A stretch of DNA of 64,000 bases from Scatophagus argus (taxonomy: Eukaryota; Chordata; Actinopteri; Scatophagidae): NCBI RefSeq assembly GCF_020382885.2, contig NC_058511.1:20140504-20204503 (forward strand). The letters are read 5' to 3'. Of the stretch, positions 32,646 to 45,026 are shown one piece after another. The notes under the pieces are model-generated. The model was given only the letters and a program-made list of their open reading frames with translations. It searched no databases and was not told the DNA's origin. Position numbers and translations under genes: made by a program. Positions within the stretch are counted from its first letter, which is position 1. Every line of letters starts with the position of its first letter.

Positions 32646-35600
32646 TAAGGGAAAAAAAAAAGGTCAAATAATTTGGAGTTGTGAACATATGGAAAACAAT
32701 TATTCTAAATCTGACCTGAGACTTTAACTAAAGCAAATAAAGCAAATTCATCTTTTTAAAAGAGAAACTTTAAAATATTTTTTCACATCAACAACATAAA
32801 AATCACAACTGAATCATTACTTTCATAATTATTTTATACATTGTACATACAAACCCACACAGCTTACTTTTGAATGCATTAAAGAAATACTATACTCAGA
32901 ATCTTTTCAGCATCTACAACTTGACCCACTGTAAAGCTTTGAAAAACTGTATTCCATTTTCCTTTGCAGAGGGCAGCAGCTGTATGCTCAGTATGTACCT
33001 TATATCATTGCCAACATATGGCTAAACACACACCCATTTGCCTTGTTATTTTTATGTTTGAAACGGAATTATAATGAAATGACAAACTGAAACTGTGTCA
33101 CTTCAAAAGTCCACTGAAAGTCACATGGATTAAGGCTGACCATGGCTGCTGTTGTCTCTGTGCACAGAATCACTTTTCAAACGTACATGCTGTGAGAATT
33201 TTAGAAGGATTGTTTTACATTTAAAATGCAAAGCCAGGCTAAAATAAATGCATTGGAAAAGCATGTGGAGGAGTATAGGGCTCAAAAGTGTGACGTAGCG
33301 GAGTGGGAAAACCGCAATGTATTGTGGGTGTTGCAGACAACTGAAAAGTGTGTTCAAGCCGGCTGCATGCGTGACGCTGCTCGTGTTCTGTTGTTTTGTT
33401 TGAACAAGTTAAAACATGGTGCAAACGTGCTGTGTCGTTAACGCACAATCGTTCACATGATCGCTTCGGTAAATAAAAAAACGATCGGGTGAGATTTTTC
33501 TCATTTCCAACGTGGAAGCAAAGCCAAAGACCTCGAATCTGTGAGCTAACAAAGAGACACCAAATGGCCTGGATAGCAGCCGTGAGACGACCAAACATCA
33601 CTTTCAAAGCAATCACCCGACACATGTTGGTGTGTTCACAGCATGGTGGTGTTTTTCTGAAAATAAAACGAATGGCTGTTAATCTTCCTCTGCTTATTTC
33701 TATTTATCCTTAAAATGTCATCGATACATCAGGCACAGGAAAACCTCCTCACCTGTTACTTACTGGCGGCAAACACCAGGAATATATGAAACTATATTCC
33801 AACTACTTTAACTGAACCATAAGAAGTCCATGCCATTTACTCAAGCAATAATGTCTGAACACTTCTTGTTTTAAAGTCTGTTTTCTGTTTATTACAAACA
33901 TTCTTGTGCAGTGCAGTGACACTGTTAAAGTTCCAATAACAGTGCAAATAAGGTGCTAACAGCAGAAGACTGTGTGTAAACAGATAAATAACATTGCAAA
34001 TGAGGTAACAAATAAAAATACAATGTGCAAACCCAGATAAATATCACCGCATGTGCTCATATGGATCGATTCCACCAATTTTACTAGTTTTTTTGAGGTA
34101 CCGAGCCTTTGGAACAGGGTCCAGCCTGTCTCGATACGGTCCATTGTCTTTCTCTTTTGAACGGTCCATTTTTTTCATGGTGTGTCTCTCTCTCACACAG
34201 CACCATGTCTAACGCGAAGTGATGTAAACAAAAAAATTTTGCCCACAAAAATGGCGACCGCAGCACACAATGCGTTGTGAGATCACGTGCCCTTTCGAGC
34301 CCTATAGTAATACATGATAGCCAAGAGTTTAAGTGTGGTGACAACATCAGTTTTTCAGTTGGCTCACACTTTTGACAATACCACAACAGCTAAACTGTTT
34401 ACTGACCTCTGACTGGATGACCTTGATGAGGAACAGGATGTGGTACACGGTTTTGGAAAGTGAGGACATCTGGCGGCATTGGTCAAGAAAGGCCTGCTCT
34501 GATGGTTCTAAACGTTTCAGCAGCTTGCTCCAAAACAAAGTGAGCTCCCTGATTTGAGAAAAAAAAAAAAAAAAAAAAAATTAAAAAGGGAATTCACTGC
34601 CCATTCACTTTTTGCTCAGTATCCATTTACTCAATACTGACTAACAACTTTTCAATATTCATTTATTGACATTAAACAGACAACAGAGCTTTGTCAGTCA
34701 TTGCCACTGCATCAGCTACACTACACCCTAGTGTTGAGTGTCATTTACTTTGGAACAAATACCTAATGGTGTCTTCTTTCAGTACTTTGCTCTCTCAGTA
34801 ATAAGAAATATGTCATTTTAGTAACACTGCTATTGGTTCAAAGAAGGAAGCTGATCAAAGACTTGAAAGCAGTTGGAAAACTGTTTATAGTCTGCACACT
34901 GGTCAACGAGACCATCGATAAGAAACAGTAGAGAGAAGCATTAAACCACTGCAGACGTTTTTCTGCCTTGCCCAAAAAGGAAGAAGAAACACCATCTTTA
35001 TTCTATATTCTTGTTACTACTACAGCTGTGCTTGCATATTGAAATATTTCCTTAGAAACAATATGTAATTCACACTCTATTAATTCAATACATAGGGTTT
35101 CACTCAATCACTGAGTGAAAATCTGAGTTAATGTGAAATTATTGATTTAATGTGAACCGATAGCTGCCCTTTAAAAGTATCAAGTTCGGTGAATCTTCCT
35201 GCTTAGTGATTTTGTGCAAGTGATACATTAAAGTATTTTTTTTCCATTATATCTCTTCATACATGTATATATCATATCCCACTTTGATTGGAAACCACAG
35301 ACTAGATGCAACATGGCCAGAAATTTAGAACATATAAGACATTTGTTAGTGGGATAAAGATATTGTGTTTCTTCATGTCATTTTACCACACGTGTAGATT
35401 CTGAACAGGATCCTTTGTTAGTTGGTTTAGTTCCTTGGAGGGATAAATTTTTTCTATCTCCATAAAACAAGGAATGGGGTGGCTTGTGTTTTCTTACCAA
35501 GCACAATATGTGTCCGCTTGGAGTAGCTGCCGGGTCAGGAAGGCCGAGCATAAGCTGAAAGCTGCCCCGTTGTCTCCATCTGACTCAAGGTTGCAGATCA

Positions 35601-38600
35601 TCTCTAACGCATCACGGCAGTCCTCCTTTGAAAGCTGCACAGATAGATACCATGTATACAGAGACATAAATGACCAACAGTCTCACAAATTCCTTTCAAG
35701 CATAGTTTGCCACCTTGTGGATGAGAAACTTGTAACTCTAAAAGATGTTAAAGATACAGACTCAATAGAAGTAGATAGCATAAGCTAGCATTAGAGTAAG
35801 GCTGGCAGTAAGGTGCACTGCACAGCGCTATTTTACTATTTACGGACCATTTCAAAACATTTACAATCCATATATAGTTGGGTACATATATAGTGAGACA
35901 AATATAAATTTTTTGGCATTTGGCCTCTGTACAACACCACACTGAATTCGAAATGAAACACTCAAGATGAGAACGAAGTGAAGACTTTCAGCTTTAATTT
36001 AAAGGGTTTGAAAAAAGTGTGGCATTTACCATTTAGGATTTACAGCCATTTTTATACACCCACCCCCATTGTTGTTGGTGGCTCATAAATGATGGGACAA
36101 ATGGCTGACAAGCAGTTTCCCTTATTAATCCATCACAAATCAAGCAGATAAAAATCTGGAGTTGATTCTGAGCGTTACATTTGGTAGCTGTTCACTGGAA
36201 CATGCGACATGAGGTCCAAAGAACTGTCTATGAAAAAGGGGGAAAAAACCATCAGCGAAATGGAACATTCTTTAAAAGGAAGGAAGGAATTAACTAGCAA
36301 GCTCAGCAACACCAAGAGGCCTGGAAGATCATAGAATTCTGTCACTGGTGAAGAAAAATCCTTACACAACATGTAGACAAGTAGGTGTGTCATTGTCAAA
36401 GCCTACAATCAAGATGAATGAATGAATGTAAATACAGACAAAGTATTACTCACAACAAAGTGCAAACCACTGATAAAGCTCAAGAACAGAATGGCCAGAT
36501 TAGACTTTGCCAGAAAAGACCTAAAAAAGACCTGCCCAGTTCTGGAATAAGATTCTTTGGTCTGCTGAAACCAAGATTAACTTGTACCAGAATGATGGGC
36601 AGAGAAAAGTATGGAAAAGAAAAGGAACAGCTCATGATCTGCAACATACCACATCATCTGTCATTGGACATGTATGGCTGTCATCACTGATGACCTAAAC
36701 ACTAATAACAGTAGCAGGATGAATTATACAGCATTTAGGGCTATGCTCTGCTAACATTCTGCCAAATGATGAAAACTGATAGGACATTCATTCTGCAGAT
36801 GGATAATGACCCAAAACATACAGTAAAGGCAACCCAAGACTTTCAAGGCAAAAAAATGAGATATTTTTCACTGGACAGGTCAGTCACCTGATTTCAAGCC
36901 AGCAGAGCATGCTTTTCACTTACTGAAGACACAACTGAAGGCAGAAAGAAAGATAAACAAGCAACAGCTGAAGGCAGAATGAATTAAAGCTGAAGGTGTT
37001 CACTTTGCTCGCATCTTCTGAGTGTTTCATTTCAAATTCAATGTGGTGGTGTACAGAGGTCAAATGGAAAAGAAAAACAATTATATTTGTCCCAATATAT
37101 ATTTATACCGTATATGATTCAGTTAATTTAATGCATAGCTCTATTGGGTGTGATCACATTCTTTATGGAGAAGAAATGCACTGCCAAGACATTTATGCTT
37201 TTTTTTAAAAAAATGATAAAGCAGTCAGTAAAGTCAGTAATCTCAACTATCTAGCCACACTTACCTCATCCATCAACTGATCCTGTTCTGAGGTAGCACA
37301 AAGGCAGACAAGGTACATTTGCTTGAAAGATCCCTTCCCTTGGAAGGCAGGACACTGAGAGCATGTCTTTGCCAGAAGTGCAGCCTTCGCCAGCTGATTC
37401 TCCTTCATCAACTGTTTCACTCTCATCTCCGACAGGACCAGCCCCTCTTGCACCAGGAACTCCTCAACTGAAAACCAGTGGGAATAACTTTAGAAATTGT
37501 GTTTTAATGGGTTGTGCATCCACTACCTCAAAGAAATTATGGAAATGACTGACATCATCACCACTCCACTGCATCATCTCTCATCATAGATGGTGGAAAT
37601 TACATTTCATAGCAACATCAGTAAAACTAAAACTGGATTACATGTCTCTGACCAGCACTGTACCCTACATGGGACAGAATTTTTTTTTCTGGCACTTAAG
37701 CTGTGATACACTAATTTAAAAAAACATAAAAGAGGTTTTTCACTGCACATTTACTTAAACCTTCATCACTGCCGAAGAAATTTTACTGTACTGCTCTGCC
37801 TTCTGCATTGGGGGTGATGACACTGGCACAAGAGAGCTCTAGGAGGATGGATGGTCATCACTGACATCTACAAGGAATCAGCATACCTGTGTTTTCATTT
37901 ATAAGGTCTTCCTATCTAAACTGCAGACATTTTTAACATTTAGTTTATGGCCAATAACCATGACACCATATCACGTAACAAGTTGGTTTTAAAATGATTT
38001 CAAAATGACCTCATACTCAACGTGAAGTGGGGAAGAAGGTTTGAAGACTGAAATGAACTGCGACACAGCTTGAAGTTAGAGACACACTCCTCTGAGAGAT
38101 TTCGCTTTTATTTCTAGAAATATCTGTAATTATCTGTGATGATTAATTTGAGAATTTCACTTTCTTATGATTCCGTATATGTGATTTGTTGTCAGGTCTC
38201 TTTAACAAAATAGATCTTGTTCTAAATTAAATTTAACTAATCATTTCAAGGAGGAGCTGAGAGTTATTCAAAAAATAACCCTGCACTTCAGCCAGAAAAC
38301 ACAAATTAGTTTCCAATACAGGATCATTTTATGATTATTAACTATTACAGTGAATATGAATAATCTTGTGAAGGGTACAATATCTATAATTATATGTAAG
38401 CTTCTTAGGCAGGGGAGATTGAGCAATTTAACTCCAACATGTAAAAATTCTACATGGATAAATTCCACAGCTGCAGCCTATTCTTCTTCAACAACTAAAC
38501 ACAAATGTGAAATAACCAGAGTCACATAAAATCACAATTCTGAATCTTTGAATCTATTCTTTTCTGCTCTTGCTCCTGTTGCTAGGAGTGAAGTAAATGT

Positions 38601-41600
38601 GCAGGCTTTAACTGCAAGAAATGTCAACAGCATTGGCATCCAGCAGTGAGACTGCAGAATATAATCAAACCTATATGTATGGCACAGGAATCATTGCTGT
38701 AGCAAATAAATATCCCCATTGATGTAAATGGTATTCTCTTGAATTAATGGAAGACTAGAATAAGCTAAAATAAACAAACAAACAAGAAAAAAATATCTTT
38801 CTTGATTTCCCCTTTGAGATAGAAAAAGCAGATGTCTCGTCTCATCTCATCTTCCTCTGCATATCCGAGTCTGGGTCACAGGGACAGCACCCTCAGCAGG
38901 GAAGCCCTGACCTCTACCTGACCATTTCCTTGTCTGGGGACACACGACATCGTGTCCTGGGTCTGCCCTGGGGTCTCCTCCCGGATGGACATGCCTTAAA
39001 CAAGTCCCCAGTGGGAAGTCTGGGAGGCATCCTAACCAGATGCCCAAACCACCTCAACTGACTCCTCTCGATGCGAAGGAGCAGTGGCTGTTCTCTGAAC
39101 CCCTCCCGGATGTCTGAGCTCCTCACTCTATCTCTAAGGCTGAGCCTGGCCACCCTACAGAGGAAACTCATTTCGGGCCACTTGTATCCGTGATCTTGTT
39201 CTTTCGGTCACTACCCACACCTTCTGACCATAGGTGAGGGTTGGAATGTAGACTGACTGGTGTATCAAGAGCTTCGCCTTTCAGCTCAACTCTATCGTCA
39301 CCATGACAGACTGGTACAGCATCCACATCACAGCAGACGCTGCTCCGATCCACCTGTCAATCTCAGTCAAGCTCCATATCACCCTTGCTTCCAACCCAGT
39401 GATGGGAGAGCCTCCCCTGAGCACCTGGCTCGGTTTCCTCCAAGGAATATGTGTTGGTGGAATTAAGGAGATCCTGAAAGTATTGCTTCCAGCTCTCCAC
39501 TCCCACTGTAAACAGTGCTGCTTCCCCTTCCTGAGTCACCAGACGGTTTGAGGCTGACCGAAAGTCTTTCTCCATGGTTTCGCCAAACTCCTCCCACACC
39601 CAGGTATTTGCCTCTGTGACTGCCTGAGCCGCACATTGTTTGGCCTGCCCGTAGCTGTCAGCTGCCTCAGGAGTCTCTCACAAGGCAGCTATGCCCTGTA
39701 GGACTCCTTCTTCAGCTTGACGGTACCTTTCACTCCCAGTGTCCACCAGCAGGTTTGAGCATTAGCCCAAGAACCCTTCTGACTGCAGCTGCCAACAACC
39801 GCCTCTGCAATGGCAGCATGAAAGATGGCCCACTTGGACTCCATGTAAGCCACTATTCCAGAGATGCAGTCTAAGTTCCTTTCTTAAGTGGAGCTGAAGA
39901 CCATTCTGACTGGGTCCTCAGCCAGACGTTCCCAGCAGACCCTCACTGTTCGTTTAGGTCTGCCAGGACTATCCGGCTTCCTCCCCTGCCACTTGATCCA
40001 ACTCACCATCATGTGGTGATCAGTTGACAGCTCTGCTCCTCTATTCACCTGAGTGTCCCCTGGGATCATTAGGGCACTCATAAAAATATCCCTCGATTTT
40101 AGCAATATTGTTCGGGAAATACTCAGAGTCCTTCTCAAACCAGCCCAGCAACTCACCTTGTTCAGTCTGTGGGTTGTCATTGGACAAAACAGCTTTCAGG
40201 ACCCCGTTAGTCCAAACACCATCATACTGGCTCAAAGCAGACAGCAGGGACAGCTGAGTGATTCCATTCTCGCGCAGCTTACTGTAAGCAAACTGTACAC
40301 GACAGAAAAACAACATGATTTAAAGACACAATGCAGAAGCTACACTATATAGAGAAAGAGCCCTGACCTCAACCCCAACAGGCACATTTGGGATGAAATA
40401 GAACAGAGATTGCGAGCCAGGACATTTCGTCCAGCATTACTGTCTGACCTCACAAATGCTCTACTGCATGTATGGGCAAAAAATTCCCACAAAAACCCTC
40501 TATAATCTGGTGGAAAGCATTCCCAGAAGAGTGGAAGCTGTTATAGCTTCCAGATGTTATAGCTGTGTTATATGCAAAGCTGTCTATGTATTCAGAATGT
40601 AACGCCATTAATGTCGCTGTTGGTGTGATGGTCAGGTATCCAAATACTTTTGTCCATATTGCATATGTCACTATCTATTACATCAAGGTTCTGCACTGCA
40701 AATAAGAAGCAATCTTATGAAAACTTAATTCCACTAAAGACTTTGAACCTGGCATATGATGGAGTGAGTTAGTTTAAAGTCCTATTTCCTCACTTGAATC
40801 TTAATATATTGTTTAGCACAGGTCGGATATTTTGAAAGCTGTGATACTCAAACTATAGGTTTGTATTGGGACAAGTGAAGATGTTCAAAACTACTAATTT
40901 CTATGACATTTGAAAAGGAAGTTTAAACTTAAGACTAGTCAACTAGTCTAAAAGTAAGGGAATTCTCAGAAAAAGAATAAAATTGCAGACAATTTAATTT
41001 GCAAGAAGCAAAACGTAACATGACACCTGCTGGACCAATGTGTCGTACTACACCCACTTCGTACTACAAAGGACTACTAAATGTACATGTACTACATGTC
41101 TGCTGAATAATAATACTTAGTTTAATCACCTACCTGAATATCTGTAGCAATGTTTAAACAGGTGGTTAACTAATCATGCACCCTCTACATTGTTTACATG
41201 CTGTCAATCACTTTTATACTGTATAATCAAATGAAGCAGAGGGGTGATGGTGATTTGTCAAGGGTTGTAAACCTTAGTTTTAAATCTAGTCTGGCATTTT
41301 TTTTTAATAAATCCATATTATTTTTCTAAAATATGAGTCCTCACTTTTACCTGCACAGATGACTTGAATTCTTTCCATAATCCCTCTGGAATGTCCTCCT
41401 TCAATGAGAGCAAAAGCTCCACAAAACTCCTGCACAATGAAAAGGTAATCAACAAAAATATGATGTGGATTTTTACCAGCACTTTAAACGTGAGTGCCAA
41501 AACATTTAATAGAATTTAGAAAAAAAACTGTAATTTAGCTTTTGTCACAGGGTTGCATTAATGATTACAGGGGTAAGGTCTATATTTTAAGTTAATCGCA

Positions 41601-44600
41601 TTTTAAAAAGGTACTCACAGTGAGAGCCTCTCAACCACAAGAGGAACATTTTCACACTGTAGGGAGAGGTATGGAGAGGCTTGGGAGTAACTCAGCAGGG
41701 CAACTATATACACTTCTACTAGTGGCAAAGGCTCTTCCTCTATCCTCCAACGGCCTGCGAACTCCAGCAGTGTCTATAGAAAAAGAATACAGTCACTTAT
41801 TAGACAACATGTTAAATGCACAGTATGTAGTTTCTGCCACGAAGGGTCTCCAAAAAATAAATAAAACATTACTTATTGGCAACTGCTACCAAAAGTTTGA
41901 AGATAAAAACAGAAAATTGGGCATTACGCACAAGCAGTAATGGGCTGAAAAGAAACTGTTTTTCAACTACACACTAAATGGTCAAGCGAGGATCTAAAGA
42001 CAGCATCAGAAGACCTGTTTCACACAGTCTGACTGACTGAAGATGTTGGTAATACCACAGCCTATAACAACATCTTTGATCTACTGAATAATGAATATCC
42101 AAATAAAGTCAGATTTCTTTCTTTTTTGTTAAACTGAAATTAACTGTTTGCCTTTGCCTTATTAGGGGAATATAGTAAGTTAATGCCGAAGTCCTGCCTA
42201 CAATGAACACCTGACAATCCAAATTATGAGAAATATTCTTGGACAAAGAATATAAACAGCAGCTGAAATGATTCATTGATATGCAACCTTTCATAATTCT
42301 TCTGAACCACAAAACACATACTAATCTTTCCTGCTTGTAGCATCCTAGCTATTATGAGCATTCGCACTGACCTTGGTCAGAAAAAGAAATGTAGTCTTGT
42401 TATTCCTGATACTTGCAGGAGGGAGCAACCTGCAGGGAGGAGAACCAAGTCAAGTGGAAACACAGCTCTGTTTACAGAGCATGCCCTCAGCTTCTCAGAT
42501 GTCTCCTCAGCCTACACACTCATGATCTTCAACCCTCAGCATCTCCCTTTTGGCTCTATACTGTTTAACACTGAAGATAAAAAATACAGACTTACAAAAG
42601 AAAACCTTTAAGTAAAACTCCAGTTATTTGTACATTCTGTTAAATAATCAAGTTGATTGGGCGCAAGTATCTCCGCAAATAAAACAAACAACAGGCAAAA
42701 TATGTAAAGGCATAAATCAAAAAAGACAAATTTAGACTGAATAGTCTTCTCTTTTCTTCAGTGGACTAAAGTGGCACAGCAGGGTGAAATGAACTCAGAG
42801 GGGATATAAGATATAAGGGGGTAAAAAATCAATGAAATCTGCAGGTTTATTTATGAATGACACTGATATTACAATTTAAGTCTACTTTCTAATGTTTCCA
42901 TTATCACATTAATCATAAAACCATCTATGAGCTGTACTAGCACTTATAACCTGGAGCACTCCTACTTTGACCAACCAAGGCATTTAACCAATATCAGGTC
43001 ATTCCTTTCATCTACAGACACAGAAAGGTGATCCATCCTTTTATCTCCCTCAGACTTTACTACTGCATGGCACTTTATTTACCAGCATCAGCAGGCAAAC
43101 ATCCAAAGACTGTAACCTATATAGAAAATACTGCTGTCAGGTTTTTAACAATGCTAATGATTCCAAAATCTTGACTTGCCGTTACAGGTGGCAGGGCCTT
43201 TGCTGTCCTTAGTGTCATCTTTTTAATCTAATCTTAAATGTCCTTTATAACTTATGACTTGTATACATTCAACAACAATCCAATTTAATATCACACCTCT
43301 ATACAGAAGTCTATAGAGACTTTTGATAGTTCACGTGAACTGGCATTAAATATTAACAGCAATAAAAGCATCTAATGAATACGGCCCGGCTCATTAACAG
43401 CCTGGCATAACCCTTGATAATGAAATGTGCTGCAAAACACATGTGAACAGCCACTCAACAGGTGTGCTGTTCAGTTCAAAAATTATAAAATCAATATCAA
43501 CTGAAATGTGACATTTTATTGTGATGAATTTTTCAGCTACACTGCCCAGCCCTAATACACTGGATATTTTATTCAAACACTAACCAAATCAAACTGTTGT
43601 AAAGCAGTTATAAAAGTGGGATTTTTAACCATATGACTGCAAATGATTTTTTTTTCTAGATTTTCCTCTCTATAGAGATCTCTGACTAGTAAAAGGCTTA
43701 GAGCAATTAGTTTTTATCAATAATGTATCTTAAACACTCTACACCACCGTATGACTAATTCATTTGAGTAGGCTTGTATTTTGTAAATAAGCACAGACAT
43801 TAATTTTACTGACACAACACTGTGTTTCACTTGGTGCTGAGACAGTGAATACTTTTTTTAATTTACTCAATCAGGTACCCAAATACAGCACTATAGTCTT
43901 AGTAAAGATGCTCGTTGCGGATCCGCCCTGAACGCACTGCCATGAGCTCACATATGAAGATAAATCCATCTCTCTAGACAATGAATTGTGATTCATTCGG
44001 GCTTTAAAGGACACTGTCTGTCATTTGTATTGTATTGATTGCATTATGCGACCGTGCGTGTCTTTTCGGCAAAAGCGTACGTTCGATTCGGCACGTATAC
44101 ACACAGCATTCATAGCAGGAAAAAAACTCACAAACCGTGTCGCACTACCATGAAATCTGACCGAATTCTCTATATTTCACAAGAGGCAGTTAACTTAAAA
44201 CGGTAACGTTGTTGTTGACAGCAGAATTTGGGACACTGACACTAGCTACAATGAAACCACTAACGATGCAGAAGTAACTCGTTTTGCTAGCCTGATGGAT
44301 ACGGTAAACACACAGGCAATCAGCGAAATTATTCTCACACGCACGCGCATGTAGTCTAATATACAAGGCTAAAGGCTGAAAGCTAACAGCTAACCGTAGG
44401 TAGAACTGTTTTGACTGATATGCTGTCGACTAACTGGTAACTGTTCCCACCCTAAACAAACCCAGAGACGTGCTGGTACAAATGAAACCAATCATGGAAC
44501 CATCATATGACGGATAACTAGATGCACATTTAAATAATCTGATAATAAAACGATTAATGTTACGGTTAACTACCTCCTGCAGACACAACTAGGAGATATC

Positions 44601-45026
44601 TATATCAACATATTGAGGTGTGTTTGCAGACTCTAGCGACTCTTCACCGATTAACAGGAATTTAACCACTGCAAAAGCTTTTAGTCTGTAACCGAGTAAA
44701 CACTAGTTGTCATTATCTTGCCGATTCAATCACAATTCGGCTTTGAAATCAAACATTTTCCAGGATTAACAAGGAGCAGGGACGTAACGTTAACTCTGCC
44801 GTCAGTGTTAATGCTAACGGGCTAGCTTGCTGGTTCAATACGTTGGGGGAAAACAACTCACCCTACAAAACTCTTGGCAATACTGAGAAGAGGACTGGAC
44901 TGGAGAGTCACTATATTCTCTAACCACAATTTCTTGCAGCTGTTGCAGTCGTAGTCTGAGTTCCCCAATCGTTTCACTGATACCGTTCTCAGGACTACGG
45001 TCCTGCTCGGCCTCTTCGTCCGCCAT
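26168..45026 (-). CDS. znf292: Zinc finger protein 292, eight coding exons
   Basis: The gene can be read in eight minus-strand exons: 44862-45026, 41619-41773, 41351-41429, 40157-40292, 37265-37467, 35498-35634, about 34407/34414-34548, and 26168-32645. Seven small exons encode an N-terminal helical region and one giant exon encodes all zinc fingers, the same design as human ZNF292. The protein would be about 2,495 residues, against 2,723 in human. ZNF292 is a nuclear, DNA-binding transcription regulator. The start is ATG 45026 ([10 protein letters not shown], matching human [10 protein letters not shown]); there is no upstream ATG in frame, only a GTG six bases earlier. All borders are GT-AG with matching phases except exon 7/8 (see findings). 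The 5' end lies 2 kb from the htr1e stop, on the same strand. The name is well supported; whether it is an a or b duplicate cannot be told. Confidence 0.97.
33248..34315 (+). mobile_element. THAP-containing DNA transposon remnant with degenerate terminal inverted repeats
   Basis: The left end reads TATAGGGCTCAAAAG at about 33274 and the right end, reversed, TATAGGGCTCGAAAG at about 34305. Both are followed by a related block (GCAATGTATTGTGGGTGTTG against ACGCATTGTGTGCTGCGG). Just inside the left end, on the plus strand, lies a broken THAP domain. The internal transposase domain is gone. P-element-like and other THAP-bearing transposons have this layout, but which superfamily applies cannot be settled here. 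It sits in znf292 intron 7 in the antisense direction. Confidence 0.5.
33416..33713 (+). pseudogene. THAP-domain remnant of the transposon
   Basis: With frame shifts and a stop the strand reads [10 protein letters not shown], then DRFGK, then [20 protein letters not shown] and [19 protein letters not shown], and finally HMLVCSQH. This is the C2CH THAP zinc-finger pattern (N-terminal cysteines, the conserved F.FP and W tryptophan region, and the C-terminal C-x2-H). The second cysteine appears lost (NAQ where NC is usual). Nothing after the THAP domain is recognisable. Confidence 0.55.
34407..34548 (-). CDS. znf292: znf292 exon 7
   Basis: It reads [20 protein letters not shown] then [20 protein letters not shown] and IKVIQSE, closely matching human exon 7. 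The acceptor CAAATCAG follows an A/T homopolymer tract. The best-looking donor is GAG|GTCAGT at 34406, but its phase does not fit exon 8; CA|GTCAGA, ending the exon at 34414, does fit. Confidence 0.92.
35498..35634 (-). CDS. znf292: znf292 exon 6
   Basis: This 137-base exon reads [20 protein letters not shown], then [20 protein letters not shown], ending in the split W codon. The acceptor is CTGTGCAG and the donor TG|GTAAGA. It matches human [17 protein letters not shown]. Confidence 0.93.
35873..37112 (+). mobile_element. Decayed Tc1-type element in znf292 intron 5
   Basis: Termini of about 95 bases are inverted copies of each other: left TAGTGAGACAAATATAA to GAAATGAAACACTCA (35890-35966), right its complement ending near 37112. 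The plus strand keeps transposase scraps such as [19 protein letters not shown] (second catalytic D, about 36795) and [17 protein letters not shown] (third catalytic position, about 36905). Many stops make it dead. It is a different family from the intact copy at 19425. Confidence 0.85.
37265..37467 (-). CDS. znf292: znf292 exon 5
   Basis: This 203-base exon reads [20 protein letters not shown], then [20 protein letters not shown] and [20 protein letters not shown], ending MDE. The acceptor is GTTTTCAG and the donor GAG|GTAAGT. It matches human GSFKQTYLVCLC. Confidence 0.95.
37468..38834 (-). other. znf292 intron 4, right part
   Basis: AT-rich intron sequence with no repeat or exon that I can name. 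Confidence 0.4.
38835..40060 (-). mobile_element. Internally deleted LINE in znf292 intron 4
   Basis: On the minus strand, high to low coordinates, it reads [16 protein letters not shown] (end of endonuclease, about 40030), [36 protein letters not shown] (about 39590), then jumps past the whole reverse-transcriptase core to [15 protein letters not shown] and [20 protein letters not shown] (about 39080). It ends in a tail GATATGCAGAGGAAGATGAG with GAGAT repeats near 38840. It belongs to the same family as 1-1737 and has lost all catalytic RT motifs. Confidence 0.85.
40157..40292 (-). CDS. znf292: znf292 exon 4
   Basis: This 136-base exon reads [20 protein letters not shown] then [20 protein letters not shown] and PQTEQ plus one base. 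The acceptor is CGTGTACAG and the donor G|GTGAGT. It corresponds to human EKLMENGSCELHFLATLAQE. It lies between a LINE (about 95 bases away) and a Tc1 scrap (about 45 bases away). Confidence 0.93.
40335..40660 (+). mobile_element. 3' fragment of a Tc1-type element
   Basis: The plus strand reads [20 protein letters not shown] then [14 protein letters not shown], the region around the third catalytic residue of Tc1 transposases. It ends in the terminus GGTATCCAAATACTTTTGTC then CATATTG. The left part is missing. A third Tc1 family for this window. Confidence 0.75.
41351..41429 (-). CDS. znf292: znf292 exon 3
   Basis: This 79-base exon reads [20 protein letters not shown] then FKSSVQ. The acceptor is CATTGTGCAG and the donor CAG|GTAAAA. 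It matches human SCVELLLCLPVELSDKQWEQ. Confidence 0.93.
41619..41773 (-). CDS. znf292: znf292 exon 2
   Basis: This 155-base exon reads [40 protein letters not shown] and [11 protein letters not shown], and ends in a split Leu codon. The acceptor is TTTTCTATAG and the donor CT|GTGAGT. It matches human LLEYAEKWKTSEDPLPLLEV. Confidence 0.95.
41774..44861 (-). other. znf292 intron 1
   Basis: This is the largest intron apart from intron 4. The only repeat I can name is the L2 remnant at 42970-43250. The part 43900-44860 next to exon 1 is less AT-rich, holds scattered CpG, and may contain promoter-proximal elements. Confidence 0.45.
42970..43250 (+). mobile_element. L2-type LINE remnant
   Basis: The plus strand reads [20 protein letters not shown], then a stretch ending NTAVRFLT. 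This resembles the block (KVIHAFVSSRLDYCNALY to NAAARLLT) near the end of L2-type ORF2. Short and broken. Confidence 0.45.
44862..45026 (-). CDS. znf292: znf292 exon 1 (start codon)
   Basis: It codes for 55 residues, [20 protein letters not shown] to SQYCQEFCR, and splices at AGG|GTGAGT. Residues 20-38 form a leucine-rich heptad-like helix ([19 protein letters not shown]). The start ATG is at 45024-45026. Confidence 0.95.

Larger units (their letters stand above)
32646..34406 (-). other. znf292 intron 7
   Basis: The acceptor is CTTAG at 32646-32650 after a long T-run on the minus strand. The intron contains the THAP-type transposon remnant at 33248-34315. Confidence 0.7.

Noticed and set aside
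34561..34580. Poly(A) run as a retrogene tail
   Set aside because: It lies just upstream of the znf292 exon 7 acceptor, as a T-run on the gene strand, and no retrogene body adjoins it.
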